From contig CAMFGY010000002.1 in the NCBI GenBank assembly GCA_945952065.1, positions 124,001 to 188,000 of the forward strand: a stretch of 64,000 nt of DNA. The letters are read 5' to 3'. The notes beneath the pieces were generated by a model. The model did no database searches and was not told where the DNA came from. It saw nothing but the letters and a program-made list of their open reading frames with translations. Numbering within the stretch: the first letter of the stretch is position 1; every line of letters begins with the position of its first letter. The position numbers and the translations under genes were made by a program. Origin of the DNA: an uncultured Burkholderiales bacterium. Lineage in GTDB: Bacteria; Pseudomonadota; Gammaproteobacteria; Burkholderiales; Burkholderiaceae_C. Shown piece by piece: positions 30,138-41,657 of this stretch.

Positions 30138-31453
30138 GCAGCATAAGCAGCATGACCCCTCAGGAAACCGTCTCCGAACTGGATCAGCACATCGTCGGTC
30201 AAAACGCCGCCAAGCGCGCGGTGGCGATTGCCATGCGCAATCGCTGGCGTCGCCAGCAAGTCGATGACAAGCTGCGCGCCGAGATCACGCCCAAAAACAT
30301 TTTGATGATTGGGCCCACCGGTGTCGGCAAGACCGAGATCGCGCGGCGCTTGGCCCGCTTGGCCGGCGCGCCCTTCATCAAAGTGGAAGCCACCAAGTTC
30401 ACCGAGGTCGGCTATGTGGGCAAAGATGTGGATGCCATCATCCGCGACCTGATCGATGTGGCCGTCAAACAAGAGCGCGAGACGCAACTGAAGCGCCAGC
30501 GTCTGCGCGCCGAAGACGCCGCCGAAGACCGGGTCTTGGACATCCTGGTGCCCGGCAGTGACGCCGACAACACCGCGCGGCAAATCATGCGCAAGCGCTT
30601 GCGCGAAGGCAGCCTGAACGACAAAGAGATCGAACTCGATCTGCTCGACACCAAACCCAGCATGGAGATCCTCACGCCGCTGGGGCAACCGGGCATGGAA
30701 GACATGGCCGAGCAGCTCAAGAGCCTGTTTTCGCAGGTGGGTGCGGGCAAGAAAAAGACCCGCAAGCTCAGCATTGCCGAGGCCTTGAAACATCTGGTCG
30801 ACGAAGAGGCCGCCAAGCTGCTCAATGAAGACGAAATCAAGGCCAGCGCCCTGCAAGCCGCGCAGGACATGGGCATCGTCTTCATCGACGAGATCGACAA
30901 GGTCTGCTCGCGCGCTGAAACCGGCTCCGCCGAAGTGTCGCGTCAGGGCGTGCAGCGCGACCTGCTGCCCCTGGTGGAAGGCACAACCGTCAACACCAAA
31001 TACGGCATGGTCAAAACCGACCATATGCTCTTCATCGCCTCGGGGGCCTTCCATCTGGCCAAGCCCAGTGATTTGATCCCGGAGCTGCAAGGGCGCTTCC
31101 CAATCCGGGTTGAGTTGAGTTCGCTGTCGGTGGATGACTTTGAAGCCATTCTCACCAGCACCCACGCCAGCCTGGTCAAGCAGTACCAAGCCCTGTTGGC
31201 CACCGAGGGCGTGACGCTGGAATTCAGTGCCGATGGCATTCGCCGCATGGCCGAAATCGCCTTCGAGGTGAATGAGCGCACCGAGAACATCGGCGCGCGC
31301 CGCCTCGCCACGGTGATGGAGCGGCTGCTCGATGAAATCAGCTTTGACGCGCCCAAGCTGCAAGGCCAAACCGTGACCTTGGGCGCCCAGGAAGTGAACG
31401 CCAAGCTGGGTGAGTTGGCGAAGAACGAAGACTTGTCGCGCTTCATCCTCTGA
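30134..31453 (+). CDS. hslU: ATP-dependent protease ATPase subunit HslU
   Basis: [60 protein letters not shown] overlap with hslV. Confidence 0.97.
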   Translation: MSSISSMTPQETVSELDQHIVGQNAAKRAVAIAMRNRWRRQQVDDKLRAEITPKNILMIGPTGVGKTEIARRLARLAGAPFIKVEATKFTEVGYVGKDVDAIIRDLIDVAVKQERETQLKRQRLRAEDAAEDRVLDILVPGSDADNTARQIMRKRLREGSLNDKEIELDLLDTKPSMEILTPLGQPGMEDMAEQLKSLFSQVGAGKKKTRKLSIAEALKHLVDEEAAKLLNEDEIKASALQAAQDMGIVFIDEIDKVCSRAETGSAEVSRQGVQRDLLPLVEGTTVNTKYGMVKTDHMLFIASGAFHLAKPSDLIPELQGRFPIRVELSSLSVDDFEAILTSTHASLVKQYQALLATEGVTLEFSADGIRRMAEIAFEVNERTENIGARRLATVMERLLDEISFDAPKLQGQTVTLGAQEVNAKLGELAKNEDLSRFIL

Positions 31454-31556
31454 TTTTCCAAAGGCGAACGCCCATGCCCTGCACTGCTTGCTTGACCCAT
31501 ATCAAGCAGGGCCTTGGCTTGCGGCCCTAGGCTTGCGCCCCATGCCACACCGTCTC

Positions 31557-32348
31557 ATGAGCACGCGAACCTGGGGATTGGCCCGCCCGCCGGCCATGAA
31601 TGCGGCCGCCTTGCGCACTGAAAAGCGCTGGCGTTGGCCGGTGTTGATCGGTCTGCTGTGCACCATCCCGGCGTTCTATATCGAGCTGCTCGAAAACCTG
31701 CCCACGCCGCTGGCGGTAGCCATCTACCTGGGTGCAGCGGCCTTGATCGTGCTGTCTCTAGGCTTGGTGGCACGGCAGGTCAGTCATCCACGGCAGTATT
31801 TGCGCAGCAATGCCATGGACCTCTTGCTGGTGGTGGGCTTGGTGGCCGCGGCCTTGCTGCCGCCCAGCTTGCATTCCGAACTGGCACTGGGTCTGCGCCT
31901 GTTCGTTGCCTTGCTGACCCTGGTGCGCATGGTTTGGGCCATCAAGTTCTGGGTCAGCCGTGGCAGCTTGGGCTATTTGCTGGCCCTGGCCATGTTGGTG
32001 CTGTTCTTTTGCGGGGTCGGCTTTTGGGCCTTGGAGCCGCGCGTCAAAACCTTGGGCGATGGCCTTTGGCTGGCCTTCACCACGGCCGCCACCGTGGGCT
32101 ATGGCGACATCGTGCCCAGCACTTCGGCGGCGAAGATTTTTTCCGTCTTCGTGGTCTTGCTGGGCTATGCGGTGCTGTCTTTGGTGACAGCGGCAATCGC
32201 CTCCTTCTGGGTCGAAAGCTCAGAGCGCCGCATGGAACAAGACATCCTGCGCGATATGCACGCGCAGCTGCGCAAGGTGCATGAAGAGTTGGCGGAAGTG
32301 AAGAGCGAACTCAAGTCCGCGCGCAACAAAGAAAACCAAGGCGTGTAG
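31557..32348 (+). CDS. Voltage-gated-type potassium/ion channel
   Basis: Multiple TM helices, pore FTTAATVGYGDIVPST, C-terminal coiled coil. Confidence 0.87.
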   Translation: MSTRTWGLARPPAMNAAALRTEKRWRWPVLIGLLCTIPAFYIELLENLPTPLAVAIYLGAAALIVLSLGLVARQVSHPRQYLRSNAMDLLLVVGLVAAALLPPSLHSELALGLRLFVALLTLVRMVWAIKFWVSRGSLGYLLALAMLVLFFCGVGFWALEPRVKTLGDGLWLAFTTAATVGYGDIVPSTSAAKIFSVFVVLLGYAVLSLVTAAIASFWVESSERRMEQDILRDMHAQLRKVHEELAEVKSELKSARNKENQGV

Positions 32349-32358
32349 ACGCAGAGCC

Positions 32359-33144
32359 TCAAAGCGCCAGCCGGTGCGACTGCAGCGCCAAGATGCCGTC
32401 AAAGATCAAGGAGTCGAGCAGCTCATGCTCGATTTCCAGCGTGGGGGACACTTTCCAACCTGCGCCGCCGGTCATCAGCGTCAAGGGGACTTCGCCGGCC
32501 CGTTTGCTCAAATGCCGATGCATGCGCTCAATCGCGCCGGTGATGGCATAGGTGCCGCCGCTGGTCAGCGCGTCTGAGGTGTTGGTGGGGAATTCGCGCA
32601 CTTCGCCGGTGGGCACGCGCAATCCGGCCGTGCCGCCTTCCAGGGCGCGCAGCATGATGCCGTGGCCCGGCATGATCAGCCCGCCCAAAAACTTGCCCTC
32701 GGCATCCAAGGCATCCACGGTGACTGCGGTGCCAATCATGACCACCAGCGCCGCCCTTGGCCGCTCATACAGGCCAGACTTGCAGCGCGCCATCACCTGG
32801 GAACGCGCGCCGACCAAGGCCACAAAGCGGTCCGCCCCCAGACGCCCCGGATGGTCATAGCCATTGGTGACGCCTCCGGCATGGCTGCTGGGCACCACCC
32901 AACGCGCCGTCACATCCCACAGCTCCAGCTGTTCTTCCACCCGCCGACGCACCGCGTCACCGGCCACATTGCAACCCAAGACGCTGTGGGGCTCGGGCAA
33001 ATGCCGCCAATCACCTTCGGCCAGTTGATCGATGGTTTCCAGAAACACCGCCCCATGCGCCAGCAGCACCGCGCCGGGTTGCGGCGATGCATAAAGCGCC
33101 CATTTGAGGCGGGTGTTGCCGATGTCGATGGCCAAAAAGCTCAT
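32359..33144 (-). CDS. coaX: Type III pantothenate kinase
   Basis: [40 protein letters not shown]. Confidence 0.93.
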   Translation of the reverse strand: MSFLAIDIGNTRLKWALYASPQPGAVLLAHGAVFLETIDQLAEGDWRHLPEPHSVLGCNVAGDAVRRRVEEQLELWDVTARWVVPSSHAGGVTNGYDHPGRLGADRFVALVGARSQVMARCKSGLYERPRAALVVMIGTAVTVDALDAEGKFLGGLIMPGHGIMLRALEGGTAGLRVPTGEVREFPTNTSDALTSGGTYAITGAIERMHRHLSKRAGEVPLTLMTGGAGWKVSPTLEIEHELLDSLIFDGILALQSHRLAL

Positions 33145-33344
33145 GAAATCACGGGAAAGCTGTCAACTATTGCCAGCCTAACAGTTCTTTTGCGGTGAAT
33201 TGCGCCTCAGACACGCTTTCAGAGCGACGATATCTCTCGACGGGAGTCCAAAAGATCGGTCGGCCTTGACCTGCAACGCAGGCTTGGCAGTTCAAAAAAG
33301 CACGTTCGATGCTTGAACACCGGCCCCTCAAAACTGTTCCGCAC

Positions 33345-35093
33345 ATGAAGTCTCTTTCTATTTCAGCGCGCTTGTGGATGCCGGTGATCGTGTTGGCCGT
33401 GTTTGTGGTCTTGATGACCACCGTGGCCTCCAGCCGCACCCAGGGCTTGATCGCCAAAGCGCAGACGGCTCAGCATGAGCAGCAACACAAGATCGAACTG
33501 TCTCTGCGCTGGCGCGGACTGGAAGAGACCCAGGGGGCGCGCTTGGCCGCGGCCGGTGAAGCTGGTTTGTCGGAGGATGCGCGCGCCGAGGCCCAGGCCA
33601 ACGCCAGCGAGAGCGCCGACTTGCAAAAGCAGTTGGAGGCGCTCAGCCTCGACCGAGAGGAGCGCTCACGCTTTGACCAGATCAAACGCGCCCAAGAGGA
33701 CTACAAAGCGGGCAAGACCCGCCCGCAACTCAAAGCCTTGTTGGACGCGCAGCAGGCCTTCATCCAATTGCAGCTCGACCAGTCCGACCGTCTGCGGGAA
33801 GCTGCCGGCGCCGAGCGCATGCGCACCGTTTGGATGGTGGCCTTGGTGATGGGCCTGATCGTCGCAGGCCTGGCCATTGCGACGCGCTTTCTGGTGAAGT
33901 CCATCAGCCAGCCTTTGCATCTGCTGGCCCAGCAGGTTGAGCGCATTGGCAGCGGCGACTTCAGCAGCCCCATCGTGCAAGACCGCCACGATGAAATCGG
34001 CGCCATGCAGACCGCCCTGGGCGCCATGCAAGATGCGCTCAACCGGGTGGTGTCTGAGGTGCGGCGCAGCGCCGACAGCATCCAAACCGCCAGCACCGAA
34101 ATCGCCTCCGGCAACCTCGACCTGAGCCAACGCACCGAGCAAACCGCCTCGAACTTGCAGCAAGCCGCCAGTGCCATGGGCCAACTCACCGGCGCCGTGC
34201 ATCAAAGCGCCGACAGCGCCTCCACCGCCAATCAACTCGCCAGCACCGCGGCCCAAGTGGCGCAGCGTGGCGGCGAGGTGGTGGGTCAGGTGGTGGCCAC
34301 CATGGAAGAAATCAACAGCAGCTCCAAGCGCATCAACGACATCATCGGCGTGATCGACGGCATCGCATTCCAGACCAATATCTTGGCCTTGAATGCCGCC
34401 GTGGAGGCCGCGCGGGCGGGCGAACAAGGCCGCGGCTTTGCGGTGGTGGCCAGCGAGGTGCGCTCCTTGGCGCAGCGCTCCGCCGAGGCCGCCAAGGAAA
34501 TCAAGGCCTTGATTGGCGTCAGCGTGGACAAGGTCGAAGCCGGTGCACGCCTGGTGCAAGACGCGGGCAGCACCATGGGCGAGATCGTCTCCAGTGTCGG
34601 CAAGGTCACCGACATCATCGGAGAGATCCGTGCCAGCACGGTGGAGCAAAGCAGCGGCATCAGCAGCGTCAACAGCTCCGTCGGCCAGCTCGACCAAATG
34701 ACGCAGCAAAACGCGGCCTTGGTGGAAGAGAGTGCCGCAGCGGCCGAGTCGTTGCGAGAGCAGGCCGCCAAGTTGGCCCGTTTGGTCAGCGAGTTCAAGC
34801 TGCAAAGCGCGGGCTCCGAGCGCCATGCGGGTGCCAGCCTGAAGGCTGCGCCCACGCGTTTTGACAAAGCCCCGTCGGCGGGCTTGGCCGCGACCTTGCC
34901 CAAGCCCCGGGCCGCGGCAGCAAGCCCCGCAGCCTCTCGCCCAGGGCCTACAGCAGCCCCAAGCGCCCGAGCCGCGAGCCTGGCGCCCGCATCCAACGCG
35001 CCCGCCGCATCTGCCCAAAAAGCGCCGCGTGCCGCCGTGGCCACCAGCGCCCAGGCTAGCGCCGGTGACGACGGCGAATGGGAGACTTTCTGA
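33345..35093 (+). CDS. Methyl-accepting chemotaxis protein
   Basis: HAMP region, MCP signalling hairpin [59 protein letters not shown]-term EWETF. Confidence 0.95.
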   Translation: MKSLSISARLWMPVIVLAVFVVLMTTVASSRTQGLIAKAQTAQHEQQHKIELSLRWRGLEETQGARLAAAGEAGLSEDARAEAQANASESADLQKQLEALSLDREERSRFDQIKRAQEDYKAGKTRPQLKALLDAQQAFIQLQLDQSDRLREAAGAERMRTVWMVALVMGLIVAGLAIATRFLVKSISQPLHLLAQQVERIGSGDFSSPIVQDRHDEIGAMQTALGAMQDALNRVVSEVRRSADSIQTASTEIASGNLDLSQRTEQTASNLQQAASAMGQLTGAVHQSADSASTANQLASTAAQVAQRGGEVVGQVVATMEEINSSSKRINDIIGVIDGIAFQTNILALNAAVEAARAGEQGRGFAVVASEVRSLAQRSAEAAKEIKALIGVSVDKVEAGARLVQDAGSTMGEIVSSVGKVTDIIGEIRASTVEQSSGISSVNSSVGQLDQMTQQNAALVEESAAAAESLREQAAKLARLVSEFKLQSAGSERHAGASLKAAPTRFDKAPSAGLAATLPKPRAAAASPAASRPGPTAAPSARAASLAPASNAPAASAQKAPRAAVATSAQASAGDDGEWETF

Positions 35094-35176
35094 ACCGGGC
35101 GTCCTGCTCAGCCGCAAGCGCTGAGCGACCCGGAACGCTTCCGCCACCAGCCTCCGCCATTAGCCTCCGCCATTAG

Positions 35177-35965
35177 TCAGGCCCTCGCGCAAGCCAGACT
35201 GAGCTCGCGCAAGCCCTGGGCCTGAGACACCACCTGGCCGATGACCAAGATGGCCGGGCTGCACAGGGCCTGGGCCTGCAATTGGGCAGCGAGCTCGCCC
35301 AAGGTGCACAGGAGCTGGCTTTGCTGCGGCGTGTGCGCCGAGGCAATGGCGGCGGCCGGCGTCTCGGCACTCAAGCCTGCCGCCATCAAGCTCGCGGTCA
35401 GGGCTTCGACGCGTGCCAAGCCCATATAGATGACCAAGGTCAGCCCGCTGCGGGCCAGCGCGGCCCAGTCAGGCCCCTCCCCCGGCCCGGCCTCGGCACG
35501 GCTGTGCCCGGTCACAAAGGCCACGCCCGGCGCATGGCGACGGTCGGTGACGGGGATGCCAATGCTGGCCGGTGCGGCCATGCCGGCCGTGATGCCGCTG
35601 ACCACCTCGACCTCCAGGCCCGCTGCGCGCAAGGCGTCCACTTCTTCGGCGCCGCGGCCGAACATAAAGGGGTCGCCGCCCTTCAGGCGAAGCACCCGCG
35701 CACCGCTGCGCGCCTCGCGAATCATCAACTCATGAATGAAGCGCTGTGGCACCGACACGCAGCCCCCGCGCTTGCCCACGTACAACAAGCGCGCCTGCGG
35801 CGAGGCCAAGGCCAAGACCCGCGGGTCCACCAGGTCATCGCAAAGAATCACCTCGGCCGCTTGAATCCGCTTCAAGGCCCTGAGCGTGAGCAAGTCCGGG
35901 TCGCCCGGCCCCGCCCCCACCAAGCTGACCGGGTGCAAATAGACAGAAGGCTTGGAGGGCTTCAT
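35177..35965 (-). CDS. cobA: Uroporphyrinogen-III C-methyltransferase (siroheme synthesis)
   Basis: VSLVGAGPGDPDLLTLRALKRIQAAEVILCDDLV; LKGGDPFMFGRGAEE; terminal gene of the nitrate cluster. Confidence 0.94.
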   Translation of the reverse strand: MKPSKPSVYLHPVSLVGAGPGDPDLLTLRALKRIQAAEVILCDDLVDPRVLALASPQARLLYVGKRGGCVSVPQRFIHELMIREARSGARVLRLKGGDPFMFGRGAEEVDALRAAGLEVEVVSGITAGMAAPASIGIPVTDRRHAPGVAFVTGHSRAEAGPGEGPDWAALARSGLTLVIYMGLARVEALTASLMAAGLSAETPAAAIASAHTPQQSQLLCTLGELAAQLQAQALCSPAILVIGQVVSQAQGLRELSLACARA

Positions 35966-38787
35966 GGGCTGACAGTCTCCGGCATTGAGGGTGAGGGATC
36001 GGCGGCCACACCGTCCACCAAACGGCGCAAGCTCGGCAAGCACGAGCCGCATTGGGTGCCGCACTGCAAGGCGCTTTGCAATTGCTTCAAGCGTTCAGTG
36101 GCGCTGCCTCGGCACTGCAAGAGCTGTGACTCAATGCGCTGCTGCGAGACATCAAAGCAATTGCAGATTTGCGGGCTGCGGGCTTGCGCTGCCGCATCGG
36201 CGCTGACCTCGAACTGCGCGTCCGGCGCCAGCAAACGGCGGCTCAGCGCGGCCACGGGCTGCCCCTGTTGCCACAAGGCGTGAAGCCACTCGCCCTCGCC
36301 TGCCGGGCCCAGGCGCAGCAGCGCCATCAGCCGAGCTTGCGGGCCCGGCTCGCTCAGCCTGAGCATGCGGCTGCGGCCGCGCTGCGCATCGCTGTAGCGC
36401 AGCACTTGCGGGCCGCGCAAATCAAGCGCGACTGCAAAGCGCGCCAGCAAGTCGGGCGCCAGCGCCTGCGAGTGGGCGCCTTCAAAGTGCCAGCCCTCCA
36501 TCCCTGCTGCGGCCCATGCGCTTGGCGGCGCGACGGGCAGGCAATGCGCGTAGTCGAACGCGTCCATCAAGGCGCGCAGGGCCCGCCCCAGGCTTGCGGC
36601 CTGCTCGGCCGCCACCCAGATTGCAGCACTCAGGCGCCAGGGCAAGGCCAAGGCCTGCACCTCCACCGCGCTGAGTTTGAGCTCGGGCTGCTTGGAGTCC
36701 GGGCAAAACGCCGGCTGCGTCAGCGCGTTGACGCCAAGCAAGGCCTGGCCTTGCGCATCGCGACCGGAGACGAACTCGGGGCCCCAATGCATGGGCAGAT
36801 CGACCTGGCCCAGCGCTTGGCCCGCATGGCTGTGCACCGGCACGATGATTTGGCCGCGCGCTGAGCTCAGTCGAGCCAAAGCGCCGTCGCTGAGCCCGCG
36901 CCGCGCCATGTCTTGCGCATGCATGTGCAAAGCCGGCGTCGGCGCCTGCCCGAACAAGCGGCTGACCACACCGCTGCGACTCATGCCATGCCACTGGTCA
37001 CGCAGCCGCGATGTGCTCATCAGCAAAGGAAAGCGCGGCGTGGCGGCCTCTGCCGGCGCTTGATAGGCTTGAGCCACAAACTGAGCGCGACCGTTGTCGG
37101 TGGCGAAGCGGCGGTCTTGGTAGAGGCGTTGGATCCCCTGCTGCGCCCCGGCCGGGAAGGGCCATTGCTGCGGCCCTTGCTGCTCCAGCACGGCATAGCT
37201 CAGGCCGCTGATGTCCAGATCGCGGCCACAGGTGGCGGCACGGTGTTCCAACCACAAGTCCTCGCTGGACTCAAAGTCGAGCAAGGGCGAGGCCGGTTGC
37301 CCCAAAAGCGGCGCCAGCTCGCGCGCCACATCACGCACGATGCGCCAGTCGGCACGGGCTTCGCCCGGCGGTGCCACCGCCGCACGCACCCGGCTGATGC
37401 GACGTTCGCTATTGGTCACCGTGCCCTCTTTCTCGCCCCAGGTCGAAGCCGGCAAGAGCACATCAGCCAGCGCCGCGGTGGCCGTGTCCGCAAAGCACTC
37501 CTGCAGCACCACCAGTTCGCAGCGCGCCAGGGCGCGCCGCACCAGGGCTTGGTCCGGCAACGATTGCGCGGGATTGGTGCAGGCAATCCACAAGGCCTTG
37601 ATCTCGCCCCGCGCCGCAGCCTCGAAGAGCTCGATGGCCGTCAAACCCGGCGTGCTGGGCAGGCGCTCCACACCCCAGAGCGCGGCCACTTCGGCACGGT
37701 GGGCCGGGTTGGTGGGGTCCCGATGGCCAGGCAGCAAGCTGGCCATGCCGCCGACCTCTCGCCCACCCATGGCATTGGGCTGGCCGGTCAGCGAAAACGG
37801 CCCCGCGCCCGGCTTTGCGATCTGGCCGGTGGCCAGATGCAGATTGATCAGCGCGGTGTTCTTGGCCGTGCCGCGACTGCTTTGATTCAAGCCCTGGCAA
37901 TACAGCGACAAGGTGGCCGGGCTTTGTGCAAACCAGCGTGCGGCCAAACGCAGGTCCGCCTCGGCCACGCCGCACAAGCGAGCGGCCTCGCGCGGGCTCA
38001 TCTCGCGCGCCAAGGCCTTGAGTTCCTCAAAACCTTGGGTGTGGTTGCCAATGAAGCTTGTGTCCAGCAAGCCGTCCCAGATCATCGAATGCAGCATGCC
38101 CAGGCACAGCGCCACATCGCTGCCGGGCCGAATCGGCAGGTGCAGATCGGCAAACTCGGCCGTCTCGGTGCGGCGCGGGTCGACGACGATGATCTTCATC
38201 GACGGCCGCGCGGCCTTGGCCGCCTCCAAACGGCGGAACAGGATCGGGTGCGCCCAGGCCGGGTTGGCGCCGCTGATGAAGACGCATTCGGCATGGTCCA
38301 GGTCTTCATAGCAAGTGGGCGGCGCATCACTGCCCAGCGTTTGTTTGTAGCCCGCCACGGCGGAGCTCATGCACAGACGCGAATTGCTGTCGATGTGGTT
38401 GGTGCCAATCAAGCCGCGTGCGATTTTGTTGAAGGCCTGATAGTCCTCGCTCAGCAACTGACCGGAGATGTAAAAGCCAATCGCATCCGGGCCGTGCTGC
38501 GCATGGATCTGGGCCAAAGCTTGGGCCACATGGCGGTTGATCTGCGCCCATGACACCGGCTCGGGCTGCGCGCCCCGCTGCGCACGCAGCGCCGGCCGCA
38601 ACAGCCGGCGCGTTTGCAGCACCACCGGGCTGGCGCTCAGATGCAGGGTTTGGCCCTTGCTGCACAAGCGCCCGAAATTGGCCGGGTGCGCGGGGTCGCC
38701 CCGAACCCCGGTGATTTGCCCCGCCTCGCTCTCGATGATGAGGCCGCAGCCCACACCGCAGTAAGAGCATGTGCTGCGCGTTTCCAT
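35962..38787 (-). CDS. nasA: Assimilatory nitrate reductase catalytic subunit (Mo-bis-MGD, C-terminal BFD-like [2Fe-2S])
   Basis: TCSYCGVGCGL 4Fe-4S, LCMSSAVAGYKQTLGSDAPP, C-term ICNCFDVSQ...CGTQCGSCLPSL. Confidence 0.95.
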   Translation of the reverse strand: METRSTCSYCGVGCGLIIESEAGQITGVRGDPAHPANFGRLCSKGQTLHLSASPVVLQTRRLLRPALRAQRGAQPEPVSWAQINRHVAQALAQIHAQHGPDAIGFYISGQLLSEDYQAFNKIARGLIGTNHIDSNSRLCMSSAVAGYKQTLGSDAPPTCYEDLDHAECVFISGANPAWAHPILFRRLEAAKAARPSMKIIVVDPRRTETAEFADLHLPIRPGSDVALCLGMLHSMIWDGLLDTSFIGNHTQGFEELKALAREMSPREAARLCGVAEADLRLAARWFAQSPATLSLYCQGLNQSSRGTAKNTALINLHLATGQIAKPGAGPFSLTGQPNAMGGREVGGMASLLPGHRDPTNPAHRAEVAALWGVERLPSTPGLTAIELFEAAARGEIKALWIACTNPAQSLPDQALVRRALARCELVVLQECFADTATAALADVLLPASTWGEKEGTVTNSERRISRVRAAVAPPGEARADWRIVRDVARELAPLLGQPASPLLDFESSEDLWLEHRAATCGRDLDISGLSYAVLEQQGPQQWPFPAGAQQGIQRLYQDRRFATDNGRAQFVAQAYQAPAEAATPRFPLLMSTSRLRDQWHGMSRSGVVSRLFGQAPTPALHMHAQDMARRGLSDGALARLSSARGQIIVPVHSHAGQALGQVDLPMHWGPEFVSGRDAQGQALLGVNALTQPAFCPDSKQPELKLSAVEVQALALPWRLSAAIWVAAEQAASLGRALRALMDAFDYAHCLPVAPPSAWAAAGMEGWHFEGAHSQALAPDLLARFAVALDLRGPQVLRYSDAQRGRSRMLRLSEPGPQARLMALLRLGPAGEGEWLHALWQQGQPVAALSRRLLAPDAQFEVSADAAAQARSPQICNCFDVSQQRIESQLLQCRGSATERLKQLQSALQCGTQCGSCLPSLRRLVDGVAADPSPSMPETVSP

Positions 38788-38795
38788 GGCGCAGC

Positions 38796-39173
38796 TCAGC
38801 AGGCGCGGGTGCAGGGGCCGGCCCGCACGGGCTCGATGTCCAGCCCCAGGCTGTCCAACTCCGTTTGGTCGAGCCAGACCTGACCGGCCTCCAAGCGAAC
38901 GCTGAATTTCAGCGTGCTGCCTTCATCGGGCGCTTGCGCTTGCCCCGTGTCCAGCGCAATCGTCCAGTTGTGCAGCGGGCAGGCCACGGCATGACCAAAC
39001 ACCAAGCCCTGGCTCAAGGGGCCGCCCTTGTGAGGGCAACGGTCCAGCAGCGCGTACACCGCGTCGTCGCTGGTGCGGAACAAGGCCACTTGGGGCCCCT
39101 GGGCACGCCGCACCCGGCGCGAGCCCAAGACCGGGATGTCTTGCAAAGCGCAAACTGCTTTCCATTCACTCAT
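38796..39173 (-). CDS. nirD: Nitrite reductase (NADH) small subunit, Rieske-like
   Basis: MSEWKAVCALQDIPVLGSRRV...CPHKGGPLSQGLVFGHAVACPLHNW. Confidence 0.94.
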   Translation of the reverse strand: MSEWKAVCALQDIPVLGSRRVRRAQGPQVALFRTSDDAVYALLDRCPHKGGPLSQGLVFGHAVACPLHNWTIALDTGQAQAPDEGSTLKFSVRLEAGQVWLDQTELDSLGLDIEPVRAGPCTRAC

Positions 39174-39206
39174 GCGAAATCTCCAAGCGGGTCTCAACAA
39201 GCGCCA

Positions 39207-41657
39207 TCACAGCGGCTCAAACTGGCGCAGATCGACACGCGCCTTTTCAAAATCAAACCAGGGATCGGGCTCGCCTTCCAGCGCGAAACGCAGCTCGGCC
39301 CAGAGGGCGCGGCGTCCAGCGTGGTCGTCCAGCACGCGGGCTTTGACATAGTCCAGCCCCACGCGGGACACAAAGTGCACCGTGCGCTCCAGATACCAGC
39401 CCTCTTTGCGGTAGAGCTGCATGAAGGCGCCGGTGGTCTCCAGCACTTCTTCGGCCGTTTTGAGCTTGGTGAAGAAGTGTGCGACCTCGGTCTTGATGCC
39501 GCCGTTGCCGGCGATGTACATCTCCCAGCCGCTGTCCACGCCGATGATGCCCACGTCTTTGATGCCGGCTTCGGCACAGTTGCGCGGGCAAGCGCTGACT
39601 GCGAACTTGACCTTGTGCGGCGCATACATGCCCACAAAGGCGCGCTCCAAGTCTTTGCCCATCTGGGTGGAGTCCTGCGTGCCCATGCGGCACCACTCGG
39701 AGCCCACGCAGGTTTTGACCGTGCGCAAGGCCTTGGCATAGGCGTGGCCCGAGGGCATGCCGATGTCCCGCCAGACCTTGACCAAGTCTTCTTTCTTGAC
39801 GCCCAAGAGGTCGATGCGCTGCCCACCGGTGACCTTGACGGTGGGGATTTGGTACTTGTCCACCACATCGGCAATGCGGCGCAGCTCCGCCGCACTGGTC
39901 TCGCCGCCCCACATGCGCGGGATCACGCTGTAGCTGCCGTCTTTCTGGATATTGGCGTGGGCTCGTTCATTGATGGCACGGCTTTGCGGGTCGTCCACCG
40001 CCTCTTTGGGCCAGCTGGAGATCAAGTAATAGTTCAGCGCAGGCCGGCAGCTGGGGCAGCCATTGGGGGTCTTCCATTGCAGGGCCTCATAGAGCTGCTC
40101 CAGCGAGATCAAATGCTGGGCAAAGATGGCATCGCGGACCTCTTGGTGGCTCAGCTCGGTGCAGCCGCACAGGGCTTTCTTCTTGGGCGTGGCGGAGTAG
40201 TCGCCCCCAGCGGTGAACATCAGCAATTGCTCCACCAAGCCGGTGCAGGAGCCGCAGGAGGCGCTGGCCTTGGTGTGCTTGCGCACCTCCTCCAAGGTGA
40301 ACAAGCCTTTGTCTTTGATGGCCTTGCAGATGCTGCCCTTGCTGACGCCATTGCAGCCGCAGACCTCATCGCTGTCCAGCATGGCGGCAGCCTTGTTGTG
40401 GCCCTGGTGGCCCACATCGCCGATATTGGATTCACCGAACATCAGCTTGTCGCGGATGTCCGTCACCTTGCGGCCCTCGCGCAAGAGCTTGAAGTACCAG
40501 CTGCCATCGACGGTGTCGCCGTACAAGCAGGCACCGACCAATTGCTCGTTCTTGATCACCAGCTTTTTATAGACCCCGGCGAAGGGGTCGCTCATCACGA
40601 TTTCTTCGCAGCCCTCGCCGCCCATGAAGTTGCCGGCTGAGAACAAATCAATGCCCGTGACCTTGAGCTTGGTGCTGGTCTGGCTGCCTTGGTAGCGGCC
40701 AATGCCGAACTGTGCGAGATGGGTGGCGCAGACCTTGCCCTGCTCGAACAGGGGCGCCACCAAGCCATAGGCAATGCCACGATGCGCCGCACATTCGCCG
40801 ACCGAGTAAATGCGTGGGTCGGTGACCGTTTGCATCGTGTCGGTGACCACAATGCCGCGCTGGCAATGCAGACCGGCGCTCTCGGCCAAGGCGGTGTTGG
40901 GTCGGATGCCTGCGGCCATCACCACCAAGTCGGCGGGTATCTCTTGGCCGCTCTTGAAGCGCACCGCCATCACCCGCCCATGCGGGTCGGGAATCAGTGC
41001 TTCGGTGTGCGCGCCCAGCATGAATTTCAGCCCGCGCGATTGCAGGGACTTGCGCAGCAGCTCACCGGCCACATCGTCCAGCTGGCGCTCCATCAGCCAG
41101 TCGCCCAGGTGCACCACGGTCACCTGCATGCCGCGCCGCATCAGGCCGTTCGCGGCCTCCAAGCCCAGAAGCCCACCGCCTATCACCACCGCATGTTGAT
41201 AGCGCTGGGCGGCCTCAATCATGGCCTCGGTGTCGGCGATATCGCGGTAGGCGAGCACCCCCTGCAAGTCTTTGCCCGGCACCGGCAGGATGAAAGGGCT
41301 GGAGCCGGTGGCGATCAGCAGCCGGTCATACGGGGCCTCGGTGCCATCGGCCGCTACCACCACGCGGCGCTGCCGGTCGATCTGCGTCACCGGCTTGCCC
41401 AGATGCAAGCTGATGTGGTGCTCCGCATACCAGTCCAGCGGATTGAGGATGATCTCTTCCATCGTCTGCTCACCGGCCAAGACCGGGCTGAGCAAGATAC
41501 GGTTGTAGTTGGGATGCGGCTCGGCGCCAAACACGGTGATGTCGTAGAGATCCGGGGCGATTTTGAGCAGCTCTTCCAGGGTGCGCACCCCGGCCATGCC
41601 ATTGCCGATCAGCACCAGCTTTTGTTTCACGGTGGGAAAGTTCGCGGCGGCATTCAT
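39207..41657 (-). CDS. nirB: Nitrite reductase (NADH) large subunit
   Basis: KLVLIGNGMAGVRTLEELL, CGCNGVSKG, siroheme/4Fe-4S C-terminal domain (CVGSEWCRMGTQDS, SACPRNCAE). Confidence 0.97.
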   Translation of the reverse strand: MNAAANFPTVKQKLVLIGNGMAGVRTLEELLKIAPDLYDITVFGAEPHPNYNRILLSPVLAGEQTMEEIILNPLDWYAEHHISLHLGKPVTQIDRQRRVVVAADGTEAPYDRLLIATGSSPFILPVPGKDLQGVLAYRDIADTEAMIEAAQRYQHAVVIGGGLLGLEAANGLMRRGMQVTVVHLGDWLMERQLDDVAGELLRKSLQSRGLKFMLGAHTEALIPDPHGRVMAVRFKSGQEIPADLVVMAAGIRPNTALAESAGLHCQRGIVVTDTMQTVTDPRIYSVGECAAHRGIAYGLVAPLFEQGKVCATHLAQFGIGRYQGSQTSTKLKVTGIDLFSAGNFMGGEGCEEIVMSDPFAGVYKKLVIKNEQLVGACLYGDTVDGSWYFKLLREGRKVTDIRDKLMFGESNIGDVGHQGHNKAAAMLDSDEVCGCNGVSKGSICKAIKDKGLFTLEEVRKHTKASASCGSCTGLVEQLLMFTAGGDYSATPKKKALCGCTELSHQEVRDAIFAQHLISLEQLYEALQWKTPNGCPSCRPALNYYLISSWPKEAVDDPQSRAINERAHANIQKDGSYSVIPRMWGGETSAAELRRIADVVDKYQIPTVKVTGGQRIDLLGVKKEDLVKVWRDIGMPSGHAYAKALRTVKTCVGSEWCRMGTQDSTQMGKDLERAFVGMYAPHKVKFAVSACPRNCAEAGIKDVGIIGVDSGWEMYIAGNGGIKTEVAHFFTKLKTAEEVLETTGAFMQLYRKEGWYLERTVHFVSRVGLDYVKARVLDDHAGRRALWAELRFALEGEPDPWFDFEKARVDLRQFEPL

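Noticed and set aside
36913-38553. 546-aa plus-strand ORF opposite nasA
   Set aside because: Shadow ORF; nasA has intact Fe-S and Mo-cofactor motifs on the other strand.
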